From assembly GCA_964519835.1 (NCBI GenBank), contig CAZFLD010000018.1, positions 1 through 62,870 of the forward strand: 62,870 bases of DNA. Direction: 5' to 3'. A model generated the notes under the pieces. It saw only the letters and a list, made by a program, of their open reading frames with translations, did no database searches and was not told the DNA's origin. The position numbers and the translations under genes were made by a program. This DNA is from CAZFLD01 sp964519835. GTDB lineage: Bacteria > Spirochaetota > Spirochaetia > DSM-27196 > CAZFLD01. Of the stretch, positions 15,401 through 23,701 are shown one piece after another. Numbering within the stretch: position 1 is the stretch's first letter; each line of letters opens with the position of its first letter.

Positions 15401-17269
15401 GCCGACCCGCCGGACCCGAGCGAAGGGACCGCCGGCGAGGTCTCTCGCGCGGGCGCCGCAGCCGGCGTAGGCGGGTCCGTCCCGACAACAGCGCCGGGGG
15501 TGTTCGCGGCCGGCCCGCTACCCGACACACGCATGGAGGCGATTCGACGGCTTGCCGGCGGCATCGGCTTCGAACGGTCGGCTATTGCTCGGGCGGAGCT
15601 CGTACGCTCCTTTGTCCGATTTGCGGCGTGCGCTGCCGTGCGCGAGGTCGAGTCGTTTTTCATCGGCGGGCGACAACCTGCCGATGAAACAAGGTTGGCC
15701 GCCGAGCCACGGGCCCTTACCGCAGGACCGATCGACCGCGCCGACCTGGACCGCGTTCTCGAAGAGCTCCGTCGTTCGGGGGACCTTATCGTCGACAGAA
15801 TTTCCGAGGGAGCCAAAGGTCCGGAGGTCATAGAGCGCGAGAATCTCGAGCGCCTCCTGCGCATGTTGCGACGCGAGCGCAGGACGGACGGCGCGGCGAC
15901 ACAAACCCATCCTCCGGAGGACTTTACGCGCCTTGTCGCAACACTTCATGGTATCCTTCCCGCCAAAGGCGCAGGGGGCGGCGACGGTGAGATAGACGCG
16001 ACGGAGGTGCTGGACAGACTAAGCCTCTACCCGGCGCCCGCGGCGGTGTGGGAGGCGGACCTGCTGACGCCGCGATTGTCGGCTGCGCCGGGCCTCGCAG
16101 ACACAACAGATCCCCTCCACCGTTCCGCGGCACCCGCCGGCCCCGGCGCCGCCGAAGCGGCGCTCGACGCACTCCTCGCTTCCGGTGAGTTTGTGTGGAG
16201 AGGTTGCGGCGCCGGCCGTTTGACGTTTATGCGAGAGGAAGACCTCGAGCTTCCTGCGGCCCGGCCCCCCGCTTGGGCCGCCGGCCTATCCCAAGGCCAC
16301 GCTACCGAGGAGGAGCAAGGCTCGGCAGATATCTTTCCGCTGAACCACGGGAGTTTCCGATTCGACGAGCTCGCGGCTTTGTTTTCCGGAGCGCCGGAGG
16401 AGCTGGAGAAACAGCTTTGGCGGGAAGTTTGGCGCGGGACCGTAACAAACGACGGCTTTGAGGCAGTCAGGAGTGCGGTCAAGCTGGGCAACGGCAGACG
16501 CCACACATCTGCTCGACGGACGACTCCCACACGACGGTATACGCCTGCCCGCCGGCCCATCCTTACCCGACGAGCGGCGACCGGCCCACCGGGCCGGTGG
16601 CGGCGACTCGTCTGCACCGGAGGTCAAGGCGATGTGGTGGAGATAGCCGAGGCGGAAAAAGAGCAAGCCCGCATTCTTCTGTCACGCTACGGCGTTGTGA
16701 ACCGGCAGATTTGCTCGAGAGAGCTGCCGGGTATGCGTTGGGGACGGATCTTTGGGGCCCTCAGGTTGCTCGAGCTCGGTGGCGAGGCGCTGGGCGGCGT
16801 CTTTTTCGAGGGACTGGCGCTTCCCCAATTCGCTTCCATCGAGGCCCTCGGCGTCTTGGAACATCTGAGCGATGCCTTTTTTTGGATTCACTCGATGGAT
16901 CCGTCGTCTTTGAGCGGATTGGGTTTGAGCGGATTGGGTCTCGCCGAAGCGAATATGCGGATTCCTACTCGCGCGCCCGGCACACATCTTGTATACTTCG
17001 GACGGAGGTTCTTGGCGTCCGGCAAACGTAACGGACGGTCCGTCGAGTTCGCCGAGCCCGCGGATGCCGAGGTCTTTCGAGAATCAACCGTGATCGAGGG
17101 TCTAAACGCCTTTTTTTCGTGGCTGCTCCTGCGACCGGGAATAGCCGCGAGGCGACTTGTCCTCGAATCGGTGAATGGTAGGCCTACACGGGAGTCGGGG
17201 TACGATGGTATCCTGACGGAGATTGGCTTTCGCCGGGATTACAAAGGGTACATCCTGGAGGGCAGATAA
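12425..17269 (+). CDS. lhr: Lhr-family DEAD/DEAH-box helicase, very large
   Basis: This 1614-aa superfamily-2 helicase has Walker A APTGSGKT (60-67), DEIH at 181-184, SATVRPADK (motif III region), ATNSLELGIDIG and QRIGRAGHQ (motifs V and VI). The central and C-terminal parts match the long Lhr type, whose C-terminal domain in E. coli has been linked to uracil-DNA repair. Two variable stretches stand out: a Gly/Ala/Pro-rich linker at about 960-1040 and an Arg/Thr-rich segment at about 1360-1395. The start is uncertain: TTG 12425, or a rare CTG at 12437 that sits six bases after GGAG. Role: nucleic-acid repair helicase. Confidence 0.9.
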   Translation: MEIFLLEKRDLDQNTDQDSLHRFHPLVQEWFLTRYGRPTAIQAAAWPTIAAGGHCLVIAPTGSGKTLTAFLSALDRLIRNPDDRGTVRVLYVSPLKALNNDIERNLISPLTELARTFDGAGNPFPEIRVAVRSGDTPESERRRILKRPPEVFITTPESLNLILSSPKGRFILSTVSTVILDEIHAVVSEKRGTHLITAVERTARMAGEFQRIAISATVRPADKVAAFVAGPHRHIDIVTTEEKKAYSLSVLNPPTTIEDEGTRRNGARFEAIGHDMYERISHNRSTLIFVTTRAHAEKVSTLLNTIAADRSEAPPAYAHHGSLSREIRTIVERRMKEGLLPAIVATNSLELGIDIGPLDEVFLVKTPATVATTLQRIGRAGHQVGQTSRACFYPLAGRDLLDAAVMVEAVKAQEIEDHLPMRGPLDVLAQVIVSMCSIAPWSVNDLFGFFRGTAPYNDLARGSFDTVLEMLAGRYQDSRISELKPRIRWDRIEGTVEAMPGVSAVLYSSGGTIPDRGYYGLRTAGDGARVGELDEEFVWERRVGDVFAFGNKRWEITAINDKDVEVAPTARLPNATAFWRGEAPNRSFTFGRRLLAFLDRWGERTDDPALESYLRADLGLDADACGALRDLLDRQRAVTGVGLPGRRRLVMEAFSEPADPSSGTLIMIHTLWGGRINHPLSLVLSAAWEEETGARLDMLADNDAILIMLPAGEETAPEALARALCKLPTDRIVPLLRSRLESSGFFGGRFRENAGRALLLPKKGFSSRTPLWLNRVRAKRILERVSTYSDFPILTETWRQCLQDEFDIETLVSLVGELNDGEIDISVCATSAPSPFASTLFGLIWQRTNALMYKSDLPNPTGKSALANAIIEQLVDQSQLRPAIPVRLVQELESRLKRTAAGYAPESERELRDWLEERVFIPAEEFSRHLRGAAYNIDHGNYVVLTRSAVDSPPPRSEPEAGAPVAVASVEGAARFYCAGFPFSFAALGFRAADPPDPSEGTAGEVSRAGAAAGVGGSVPTTAPGVFAAGPLPDTRMEAIRRLAGGIGFERSAIARAELVRSFVRFAACAAVREVESFFIGGRQPADETRLAAEPRALTAGPIDRADLDRVLEELRRSGDLIVDRISEGAKGPEVIERENLERLLRMLRRERRTDGAATQTHPPEDFTRLVATLHGILPAKGAGGGDGEIDATEVLDRLSLYPAPAAVWEADLLTPRLSAAPGLADTTDPLHRSAAPAGPGAAEAALDALLASGEFVWRGCGAGRLTFMREEDLELPAARPPAWAAGLSQGHATEEEQGSADIFPLNHGSFRFDELAALFSGAPEELEKQLWREVWRGTVTNDGFEAVRSAVKLGNGRRHTSARRTTPTRRYTPARRPILTRRAATGPPGRWRRLVCTGGQGDVVEIAEAEKEQARILLSRYGVVNRQICSRELPGMRWGRIFGALRLLELGGEALGGVFFEGLALPQFASIEALGVLEHLSDAFFWIHSMDPSSLSGLGLSGLGLAEANMRIPTRAPGTHLVYFGRRFLASGKRNGRSVEFAEPADAEVFRESTVIEGLNAFFSWLLLRPGIAARRLVLESVNGRPTRESGYDGILTEIGFRRDYKGYILEGR

Positions 17270-17321
17270 ATCGCCAATCTTAAGCCGGATTTAGGCCAAA
17301 CTTCGGTATGGGGGATAAGAG

Positions 17322-17366
17322 ACAAAAACACGCTCATACGTAACTAACATTTGCGTGTTCTTGTTT
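17322..17366 (+). terminator. Candidate terminator after lhr
   Basis: ACAAAAACACGC (17322-17333) pairs with GCGTGTTCTTGT (17353-17364), 11 of 12 bases, around a 19-nt loop and is followed only by a short TTCTA. The stem is weak and the tail poor. Confidence 0.4.
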
Positions 17367-17412
17367 CTAATGATAGTTTCGTTACTGTGAACAACTCTCT
17401 TAGGAGGACACC

Positions 17413-19383
17413 ATGAGGAAAGTTCTACTGGTGATTGTCGGGTTGCTATTCTCGGCATCTTTCGCTTCGGCTCTCGGCGTTCGCGAGTATGTACGCGAAT
17501 ACGAGCGGCAGCTACAGCTGGCTGAGCAGCGGATTCAGGAGCAGCAGGAAATGAGGGATGAGCCTCTTCCTGAAGTAGCGGAACCCGCGGATGAAGAGCC
17601 GGACGACGAAGAGCCTGCCGACACCGAGCCCGCGGATACCGAGCCCGCGGATACCGAGCCCGCGGATACCGAGCCCGCGGATACCGAGCCTGCAGACACC
17701 GAGCCGGACGAGCCGGAGCCCGTGGATACGCAGGAGCCGGACCAAGAGATGGCTGAAGCGTTTACTCCTCCTACCTACAACGATCGTGACATCAACCAGT
17801 ACCGTGTTGTTCTTCCCACGGTGCAGGCACGTCTCCTCGGTCGCTACGAGACGGGACGGTTCGATGAGAGCGCCGCGGAGATCGTAGTGTACGATCCCGT
17901 CACCCAAATCATCGGATCCATCAACGCGGACAACGGATCCCTCGACGCGATCGACGTTACCGATCCAACAAACCCGCGCCTTTTCGCCCGCGTAACTGCG
18001 GCTATGGGTGGTCTCAGCGGCACGCCGAACAGCATTGCCGTTCACGCCGAAACGGGTCGTGTGGCCGTTGTCCTGGAGGCGGAGACCAAGACGGATCCGG
18101 GCATGGTTGTTATCGGCGATCGTGCCGGAATTCTCGGCTACATCAACAACGGGACGCTTCCTGAGGTAGCGGTTATCCACACCGGCGCACTTCCCGACAT
18201 GGTTACCTTTAGCCCGAACGGTCGCTACGTGCTCGTGGCGAACGAAGGTGAGCCCAGCGATGACTACCGTGTCGATCCCGAAGGCTCGGTCACCATCGTT
18301 GATCTCCAGGGCGGCATGCCCTACGACGTGAGCACGGCAACCTTCTCGGAAGACCTTGTTATCGGCGAAGACATAACGGGTCCCGTCCGCATCAACGGAC
18401 CGGGAGCGAGCTTCGCCCAGGACCTGGAGCCCGAGTACATCGCCGTGGATTCAACAAGCACCTATGCCTTTGTTTCTCTGCAGGAGAACAACGCCGGAGC
18501 GCTTATCCACATCCCGACCGGTCAGACCATCGCGATCGCGAGCCTGGGCACCAAGGATCACTCCGTTGAAGGCAACGGTCTTGATCCGTCGGACCGCGAC
18601 GGCTACGCGTACATCCGGACCTTCGAGAACCTGGTAGGCATGTATCAGCCCGACGGCATCGATATCTTTACGGTCAACGGTGTCGACTACCTGATCACCG
18701 CCAACGAGGGTGACGGCCGCGAGTACGACAACTTTGCCGACGAGGATCGCCTGGGCGACCTGAGCCTCGACCGTGGAAGTTTTACCCGCTCCCAGATCGA
18801 ACAGTACATGATGGATGAGGAGCTTGGTCGGCTTACGGTTTCTACCACAGACGGTGACACCGACGGCGACGGCGACATAGACATCATCCACGCCTTTGGC
18901 GGCCGCTCCGTTACCATCTGGAACACACGGACCGGCGAGCAGGTTTGGGACTCCGGCGACGCCTTTGAGGTCATCACCGCAGCACTTGCGCCGCAGTTCT
19001 TTAACGTCTCGAACGACAGCCTCGAGTTTGACAGTCGAAGCGACGCCAAGGGTCCGGAGCCCGAGGGGGTTGAGATTGGATACTGGGGTGATCGTGTCTT
19101 GGCCTTTGTCGGTCTCGAGCGACAGAGCGCCGTCGCTATCTTCGACGTCACCAACCCCCATAACCCAATCTACCAAACGGTTATTTCGACGCGGAATTAC
19201 GCGGCGGCCACGGACGATGAGGGTGACTACCTTGACTCAAAGACCGCCGGCGACCTCGGTCCTGAGGGACTGCTCTACGTCGCACCTGCCGACAGTCCCA
19301 CGGGTAACGCCCTTCTCATCGTCGGCTACGAGGTGAGCGGCACTGTCGTCATCTACGAGCTTATTTCGACGATGGGTATGTAA
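17413..19383 (+). CDS. Exported choice-of-anchor I-type (alkaline phosphatase-like/LVIVD) protein
   Basis: This 656-aa protein is preceded by AGGAGG. It has an N-terminal signal peptide (residues 1-21), a coiled-coil-like stretch (EYERQLQLAEQRIQEQQ), an acidic Pro/Glu/Asp-rich linker with DTEPA repeats, and a large beta-propeller-like domain with FSPNGRYVLVANEGEPSDDY and LITANEGDGREYDNF, the signature I associate with choice-of-anchor I proteins. The linker likely spaces the propeller from the envelope. An Asp-rich TDGDTDGDGDIDIIH looks like a calcium-binding (thrombospondin type 3/dockerin-like) loop. Role unknown; an adhesive or extracytoplasmic binding protein is plausible. Confidence 0.75.
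   Translation: MRKVLLVIVGLLFSASFASALGVREYVREYERQLQLAEQRIQEQQEMRDEPLPEVAEPADEEPDDEEPADTEPADTEPADTEPADTEPADTEPADTEPDEPEPVDTQEPDQEMAEAFTPPTYNDRDINQYRVVLPTVQARLLGRYETGRFDESAAEIVVYDPVTQIIGSINADNGSLDAIDVTDPTNPRLFARVTAAMGGLSGTPNSIAVHAETGRVAVVLEAETKTDPGMVVIGDRAGILGYINNGTLPEVAVIHTGALPDMVTFSPNGRYVLVANEGEPSDDYRVDPEGSVTIVDLQGGMPYDVSTATFSEDLVIGEDITGPVRINGPGASFAQDLEPEYIAVDSTSTYAFVSLQENNAGALIHIPTGQTIAIASLGTKDHSVEGNGLDPSDRDGYAYIRTFENLVGMYQPDGIDIFTVNGVDYLITANEGDGREYDNFADEDRLGDLSLDRGSFTRSQIEQYMMDEELGRLTVSTTDGDTDGDGDIDIIHAFGGRSVTIWNTRTGEQVWDSGDAFEVITAALAPQFFNVSNDSLEFDSRSDAKGPEPEGVEIGYWGDRVLAFVGLERQSAVAIFDVTNPHNPIYQTVISTRNYAAATDDEGDYLDSKTAGDLGPEGLLYVAPADSPTGNALLIVGYEVSGTVVIYELISTMGM
17620..17709 (+). repeat. 15-bp coding tandem repeat (DTEPA)
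   Basis: Six contiguous 15-bp units (GAYACCGAGCCCGCG consensus) start at 17620; three are identical (17635-17679) and the outer ones diverge slightly. They encode DTEPA five times and then DTEPD. Changes in copy number stay in frame, so the linker length can vary without loss of the protein. Confidence 0.9.
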
Positions 19384-19427
19384 TCGTATCTAGTCACGCC
19401 GGCCTCGCTGCCTTTGCTGAGGTCGAC

Positions 19428-19471
19428 GGCCGTCTGCGTCTGAGACTCTTAGACGTGGACGGTCTTTTTTT
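19428..19471 (+). terminator. Intrinsic terminator of the choice-of-anchor gene
   Basis: GGCCGTCTGCGTCT (19428-19441) pairs with AGACGTGGACGGTC (19451-19464), 11 of 14 positions, followed by seven T at 19465-19471. Confidence 0.8.
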
Positions 19472-19578
19472 GTACTCTAGAGTGATGTTGAAGAGTGATG
19501 TTGGCCGATCTTGAAGACGGCTCGGCGGCCGTGGTACAAGACGGCCGACCACTAACTGCGTAAGCAAAAGGAGAATCT

Positions 19579-20661
19579 ATGGGAAAGCTCAAGCTCAAAC
19601 CCGGCGTTGTTACCGGGCAAGCCCTAAACGAATTGTTTGAGTACTGCAAGGAAAACGAGTGCGCTCTGCCGGCGGTCAACGTCGTCGGATCCAACACCAT
19701 CAACGCGGCCCTCGAGTCGGCACGACAGGCCTCTTCGGTGGTCATCATCCAGTTTTCCAACGGTGGCGGTGTGTTCAACGCCGGTAAATTTCTGGATAAC
19801 ACCGATCAACGAGCGGCGATTGTCGGTTCCGTCGCCGGCGCCCATCACGTCAGGATGCTTGCTAAGGAGTACGGCGTACCGGTGGTTCTCCACACGGACC
19901 ACTGCGCAAAAAAGCTCCTGCCGTGGGTCACCGGACTCATCGAAAAAGGCGAGGAGTTCCACAAGGAGAACGGCGAGCCGCTTTTTAGCTCACACATGCT
20001 CGACCTTTCGGAGGAAACACTCGAAGAAAACATGAGCATCTGCAAAGAGTTTCTTGCGCGGATGAACAGGATCGACATGACCCTGGAAATCGAGCTCGGC
20101 GTGACCGGTGGTGAAGAAGACGGTGTGGACAACGCGGACATCGATTCATCGCGATTGTATACACAGCCGGAGGACGTCCTATACGCGTATGACCAGCTGA
20201 ATGGTGTTGGCGACTTTACCGTTGCGGCCGCCTTTGGAAACACCCACGGCGTGTACAAGCCGGGTAACGTCAAGCTTCGACCAATCATCCTAAAGAACTC
20301 CCAAGAGAAGGTGCGCACCGACCGGAATCTCTCCCATCCGGAGCCTCTGAACCTGGTGTTTCACGGCGGATCGGGCTCGACTCAGGAAGAGATTCGCGAG
20401 GCAATCGGCTACGGTGTTGTCAAAATGAACATCGACACGGATACCCAGTGGGCGTTTACACAGCCGATCAAACAGTACATGGACGAGAACGACGCCTACC
20501 TGCACGGCCAGATCGGCAACCCCGAAGGGCCCGACAAGCCGAACAAGAAAAAAATCGATCCTCGCGCTTGGCTCCACCAGGGTGAGAAGGGCTTTGTAGC
20601 TCGTATGATACAAGCGTTCGAGAACCTAAACTCCAAGGACAAATTCGATGTAGGGGCATAG
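19579..20661 (+). CDS. fbaA: Class II fructose-bisphosphate aldolase
   Basis: This 360-aa enzyme starts at ATG with AAAGGAG eight bases upstream. Length and sequence match the FbaA-type (class IIA) zinc aldolase. Metal and catalytic motifs are present: HTDHCAKK (catalytic Asp and His ligand), LGVTGGEEDG, GNTHGVYKPGN and LVFHGGSGST. It reversibly splits fructose 1,6-bisphosphate to DHAP and GAP in central glycolysis. It is flanked by a terminator on its left and a convergent operon on its right, so it is likely monocistronic. Confidence 0.96.
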   Translation: MGKLKLKPGVVTGQALNELFEYCKENECALPAVNVVGSNTINAALESARQASSVVIIQFSNGGGVFNAGKFLDNTDQRAAIVGSVAGAHHVRMLAKEYGVPVVLHTDHCAKKLLPWVTGLIEKGEEFHKENGEPLFSSHMLDLSEETLEENMSICKEFLARMNRIDMTLEIELGVTGGEEDGVDNADIDSSRLYTQPEDVLYAYDQLNGVGDFTVAAAFGNTHGVYKPGNVKLRPIILKNSQEKVRTDRNLSHPEPLNLVFHGGSGSTQEEIREAIGYGVVKMNIDTDTQWAFTQPIKQYMDENDAYLHGQIGNPEGPDKPNKKKIDPRAWLHQGEKGFVARMIQAFENLNSKDKFDVGA

Positions 20662-20686
20662 CCTCTCAGCATGGACCGCCCCCGTG

Positions 20687-21748
20687 CTAGACCAGTGAAA
20701 CCGCACCACGGGGCGTCCACTCGAACGCCCACAGGTGCATGTCCGGAACGTGCCTTCCCGGCTTGGCCTCGGCCGGCCGGGGATGGTTCTCGGCCAACTG
20801 CGCCAGACACGTCCGGGCGGCCTGTTTGCTCGGACACACGAGAAAAAAGGCGCCGCCGCTGCCCGCGCCGCTAACCTTCCCCGCCAGCGCGCCATGTTCC
20901 TTGCCAACGCGAATGGCCTGATCAACCTCAGGATTGGACAGGCCGAGAAACGCAAGTCTATCCTGGGCCGCGTCCGTCAGGCGGGCGAGGTTCCCGTACC
21001 GTTCCTGGAATTCCGACTCACTTACCTCCGGCATGCCCGTGCGGCCCGGCTTTGCAGTGGGTCGGAGCGTTGATGCGGCTTCCTCCGCTATCGCGCCAAG
21101 CTCGGAAAGAGCGCCGATAACCGTCGACTCGCGGGATCTGACCTTCTCGTGAATGTGAGCAACAAGCTCCTTGGTTCCGGCGCTTCTTGGGACTGCACCG
21201 GTCACAAAGTAGATCGGAATAGACTCGAACTCCTCCGAATCGGGTAGCACTCCCGGGAGGCCAGTTTCCCCGTCGCCGATGCTACCGTCGCCGCGGAATA
21301 CTCGCATACCGGCGGACAGGGAAAGACCCGTGTCAATGCCCGACGGCGTGCCGTGAAACGCCTTCTCCAACTCGTTGGCCAGCTCCCAGATCTCCCGGTG
21401 CGAGGTACCCAGGTTCTGATACGGCGCCGAGGTGAAGATCTTGGCAAATGCAACACACACGGCGGCGCTCGAGCCGAACCCCGTGGCGACGGGCACGCTG
21501 GAGGTAACGGTAACCTTCCCCGGCCGCCGAGCGGTACTCACAATTGCGGATTCGGCCCGGCGCAACACCGACTCAATCGCGCCTCGGTATACCTCTTCCA
21601 CCTGAGACAGGTCCCATGAATCGGCCGGAAGTGATAGGTGAACGTGAGTCTCCATGGGCAGAGGCAGGCCAACCGCCGGCAACCCGTATACACAGGCGTG
21701 CTCACCAAAGAGGATTAGTTTCCCGCGGCCAAATGCAGTTAGTTCCAA
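20687..21748 (-). CDS. mvk: Mevalonate kinase
   Basis: This 353-aa GHMP-kinase starts at TTG with AAAGGGA upstream and overlaps the previous gene by 10 bp. Motifs: GRGKLILFGEHACVYGLPAV (N-terminal substrate region), PVATGFGSSAAVCVAF (ATP-binding motif 2) and GKVSGAGSGGAFFLV (motif 3). It phosphorylates mevalonate to 5-phosphomevalonate. It is the last gene of the six-gene mevalonate operon. It is one of two GHMP kinases here, and assignment versus the other rests on the HACVYGLPAV motif and position. Confidence 0.9.
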   Translation of the reverse strand: MELTAFGRGKLILFGEHACVYGLPAVGLPLPMETHVHLSLPADSWDLSQVEEVYRGAIESVLRRAESAIVSTARRPGKVTVTSSVPVATGFGSSAAVCVAFAKIFTSAPYQNLGTSHREIWELANELEKAFHGTPSGIDTGLSLSAGMRVFRGDGSIGDGETGLPGVLPDSEEFESIPIYFVTGAVPRSAGTKELVAHIHEKVRSRESTVIGALSELGAIAEEAASTLRPTAKPGRTGMPEVSESEFQERYGNLARLTDAAQDRLAFLGLSNPEVDQAIRVGKEHGALAGKVSGAGSGGAFFLVCPSKQAARTCLAQLAENHPRPAEAKPGRHVPDMHLWAFEWTPRGAVSLV

Positions 21749-22749
21749 TAGATCCCTTTGTACGACGGTTCCACACGTTCCACCGATCGGATGGAATCGA
21801 ACGATCCTTCTCTTGTCGGGTTCCCCAAGGCTATCCCGATTTCGCCACCGGCTCCAAGGGCCTTAAACGCATCAACGTCCTCTACACTGCCGCCACCGTC
21901 CGGGCTGAGAACCGCCGGGACGCCGATGTCGTCTCCCAATTCCGCCCCTATCCGCCCCGCGTTTGTGAGGGCTGCGGCGAACTGTTGCCGTGTGGAGTGC
22001 AGGGACCGCGCCAACTCGAGCACCGCCTCGTTCGAGGCGGAGAGAAAAGCGGTCGCGTTCCGAGGGTGGGCATCTCTCCAACGCCGGTAACGTTCCACGG
22101 CGCCCCGAGTGGATACTGCCGCCGAGCCGAACACAAGACGTGCATCCCAGAGAGGCGCATCGCCGATACAAAACACACGCGGCCGCCTGCCTCCGACAAA
22201 CTCAATCACGCCGCCGTACACGGACGTTGCCACGTCATAGCCACTACCGTGGCCGCCTTGAGCCTCACGGTGCACGCAAACCGCCGTCCGCATAAGCGCA
22301 TCGAGGCGGCCACGGTAGCTCCGCCCGACGAGCTCGCCCACGGCCGCCGTCACCGCCACCGCCAGCGCCGCGCTCGACCCGAGGCCCGCCTTCCGGCCGT
22401 CCGGGCGGTACAGCGCCCGCGAGTCGACCTCGATCAGGCCGGCAGGCGGACAGGTCGTTGCGGCGCATCGACGGTACGCCGGGCCTTCCGCCGTGTGCTC
22501 CCGGCCAACCGCCGCAGCCACCATCCGATACGGAAAGGCGTCAGGACCACACGCCGGCGCGGAAAAGGCAAAGCCAAACACACCGGTGCCGGTGATGCCT
22601 CGAAAATGGAGGCCTTTGAGGCCGGGCGGTGTGGATACACGAACCAACACACGCGGCTCTACGGCCACGGCGAGCCCGAGCCCGGCCTCCTCCAAGACCG
22701 CGTACTCACCGGCAAGAAGCAGATTCCCCGGAACGCTAAATGTCGTCAT
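21739..22749 (-). CDS. Phosphomevalonate kinase
   Basis: This 336-aa GHMP-kinase starts at ATG 22749 (MTTFSVPGNLLLAGEYAVL); a TTG two codons earlier is possible. The opening APGKLxxxGEYxVL-type motif and RKAGLGSSAALAVAV match phosphomevalonate kinase. It makes 5-diphosphomevalonate. It overlaps mvaD on the upstream side by 14 bp and mvk by 10 bp, so the genes are translationally coupled. The Gly-rich motif 3 near the C-terminus (LGAGGEIGIAL) is less canonical than in mvk. Confidence 0.85.
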   Translation of the reverse strand: MTTFSVPGNLLLAGEYAVLEEAGLGLAVAVEPRVLVRVSTPPGLKGLHFRGITGTGVFGFAFSAPACGPDAFPYRMVAAAVGREHTAEGPAYRRCAATTCPPAGLIEVDSRALYRPDGRKAGLGSSAALAVAVTAAVGELVGRSYRGRLDALMRTAVCVHREAQGGHGSGYDVATSVYGGVIEFVGGRRPRVFCIGDAPLWDARLVFGSAAVSTRGAVERYRRWRDAHPRNATAFLSASNEAVLELARSLHSTRQQFAAALTNAGRIGAELGDDIGVPAVLSPDGGGSVEDVDAFKALGAGGEIGIALGNPTREGSFDSIRSVERVEPSYKGIYWN

Positions 22750-23701
22750 GTGCAAAGCTCACAGCTCCCCCGACAACGCTCTCGGTAATCTCTGCGGTCG
22801 GCACCCGCTCCTTTAGTGAGGAGACTACCACACCCAAATCGCGGGCCTCGCAGACGAGCTTTACCTGGGGCCCCGCGTCCATCGTTTCGAACACACCCAC
22901 GCCGCCGGAGCGCATTTCCTCGGCGACACGGAGCACCTCAACGGTTTTCGGCAGCCAGTAAAAGACCGGAGGGACGGAGGTAAACATCGTAGAAAACATG
23001 GCCAGGTAACTTCGCCGCATAGTCAAGCCGAGTCGTTCGAGGTCGCGTGAGGCAAGCGCCGCGGTTGCCTCCTCCACAAGTGACTCGTTGACGTCGATCC
23101 AATCTGAAAAAAAGGGGGAGGTTTGCGCCGCGCGTATCATTGCGTCCCGGGATGAAATGGGCTTTTTCGCGGAACCGACCGCGGCAACCACCACTCGGAA
23201 CTCGGGCCAATGGTCCGGGTCGAAGGCCTGCTCGGCGTTTTTGGCGCCGGCGCGAAAAAGCGTAAACCCGCCGAACACCGCCCGCGCAGCCGAGCCGGAA
23301 CCAACCCGCGCGAGCCGCGAGACAAACTCCTGGTCGGCGCTGTGGTCCACAAGCGCCGTGGCGGCGGCGGCTAAGGCAGCAAACCCCGAGGAAGAGCTCG
23401 CGAGGCCCGCCGCGGTGGGGAAGTTGTTTGTGGACCGAGCAGCAACCCGCGGTAGATCGGGCATGGCCTCTCGGGCCGCCTCGAAGAACCGCCGCAGACC
23501 GGTGGATTTGTCACGCTCACCGTCCACAAAGAGAGAATCCTCGCGCTCATCCGGTGACTCCGTTACCTCGGTTGTGGTAACAAGCGCATCTAGCGCTACG
23601 GCCACACTCGTGGTGGCGGGGATGTTTATGCCGGAGTTGCGCTTGCCCCAGTACTTGATAAGGGCCAGACTCGGGGAGGCCTGAGAAACCACCCGTCTCA
23701 C
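22736..23701 (-). CDS. mvaD: Diphosphomevalonate decarboxylase
   Basis: This 321-aa protein starts at GTG in a GTGA overlap with mvaA. ASPSLALIKYWGKRN is the diagnostic opening of MVD, and NNFPTAAGLASSSSGFAALA is the phosphate-binding loop. MDAGPQVKLVC carries the catalytic Asp region. It converts diphosphomevalonate plus ATP to isopentenyl diphosphate. The neighbours complete the pathway. Confidence 0.95.
   Translation of the reverse strand: MRRVVSQASPSLALIKYWGKRNSGINIPATTSVAVALDALVTTTEVTESPDEREDSLFVDGERDKSTGLRRFFEAAREAMPDLPRVAARSTNNFPTAAGLASSSSGFAALAAAATALVDHSADQEFVSRLARVGSGSAARAVFGGFTLFRAGAKNAEQAFDPDHWPEFRVVVAAVGSAKKPISSRDAMIRAAQTSPFFSDWIDVNESLVEEATAALASRDLERLGLTMRRSYLAMFSTMFTSVPPVFYWLPKTVEVLRVAEEMRSGGVGVFETMDAGPQVKLVCEARDLGVVVSSLKERVPTAEITESVVGGAVSFAHDDI

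Noticed and set aside
21544..22788. 414-aa plus-strand frame across the mevalonate kinases
   Set aside because: Arg/His/Pro-rich shadow antisense to two clear GHMP kinases.
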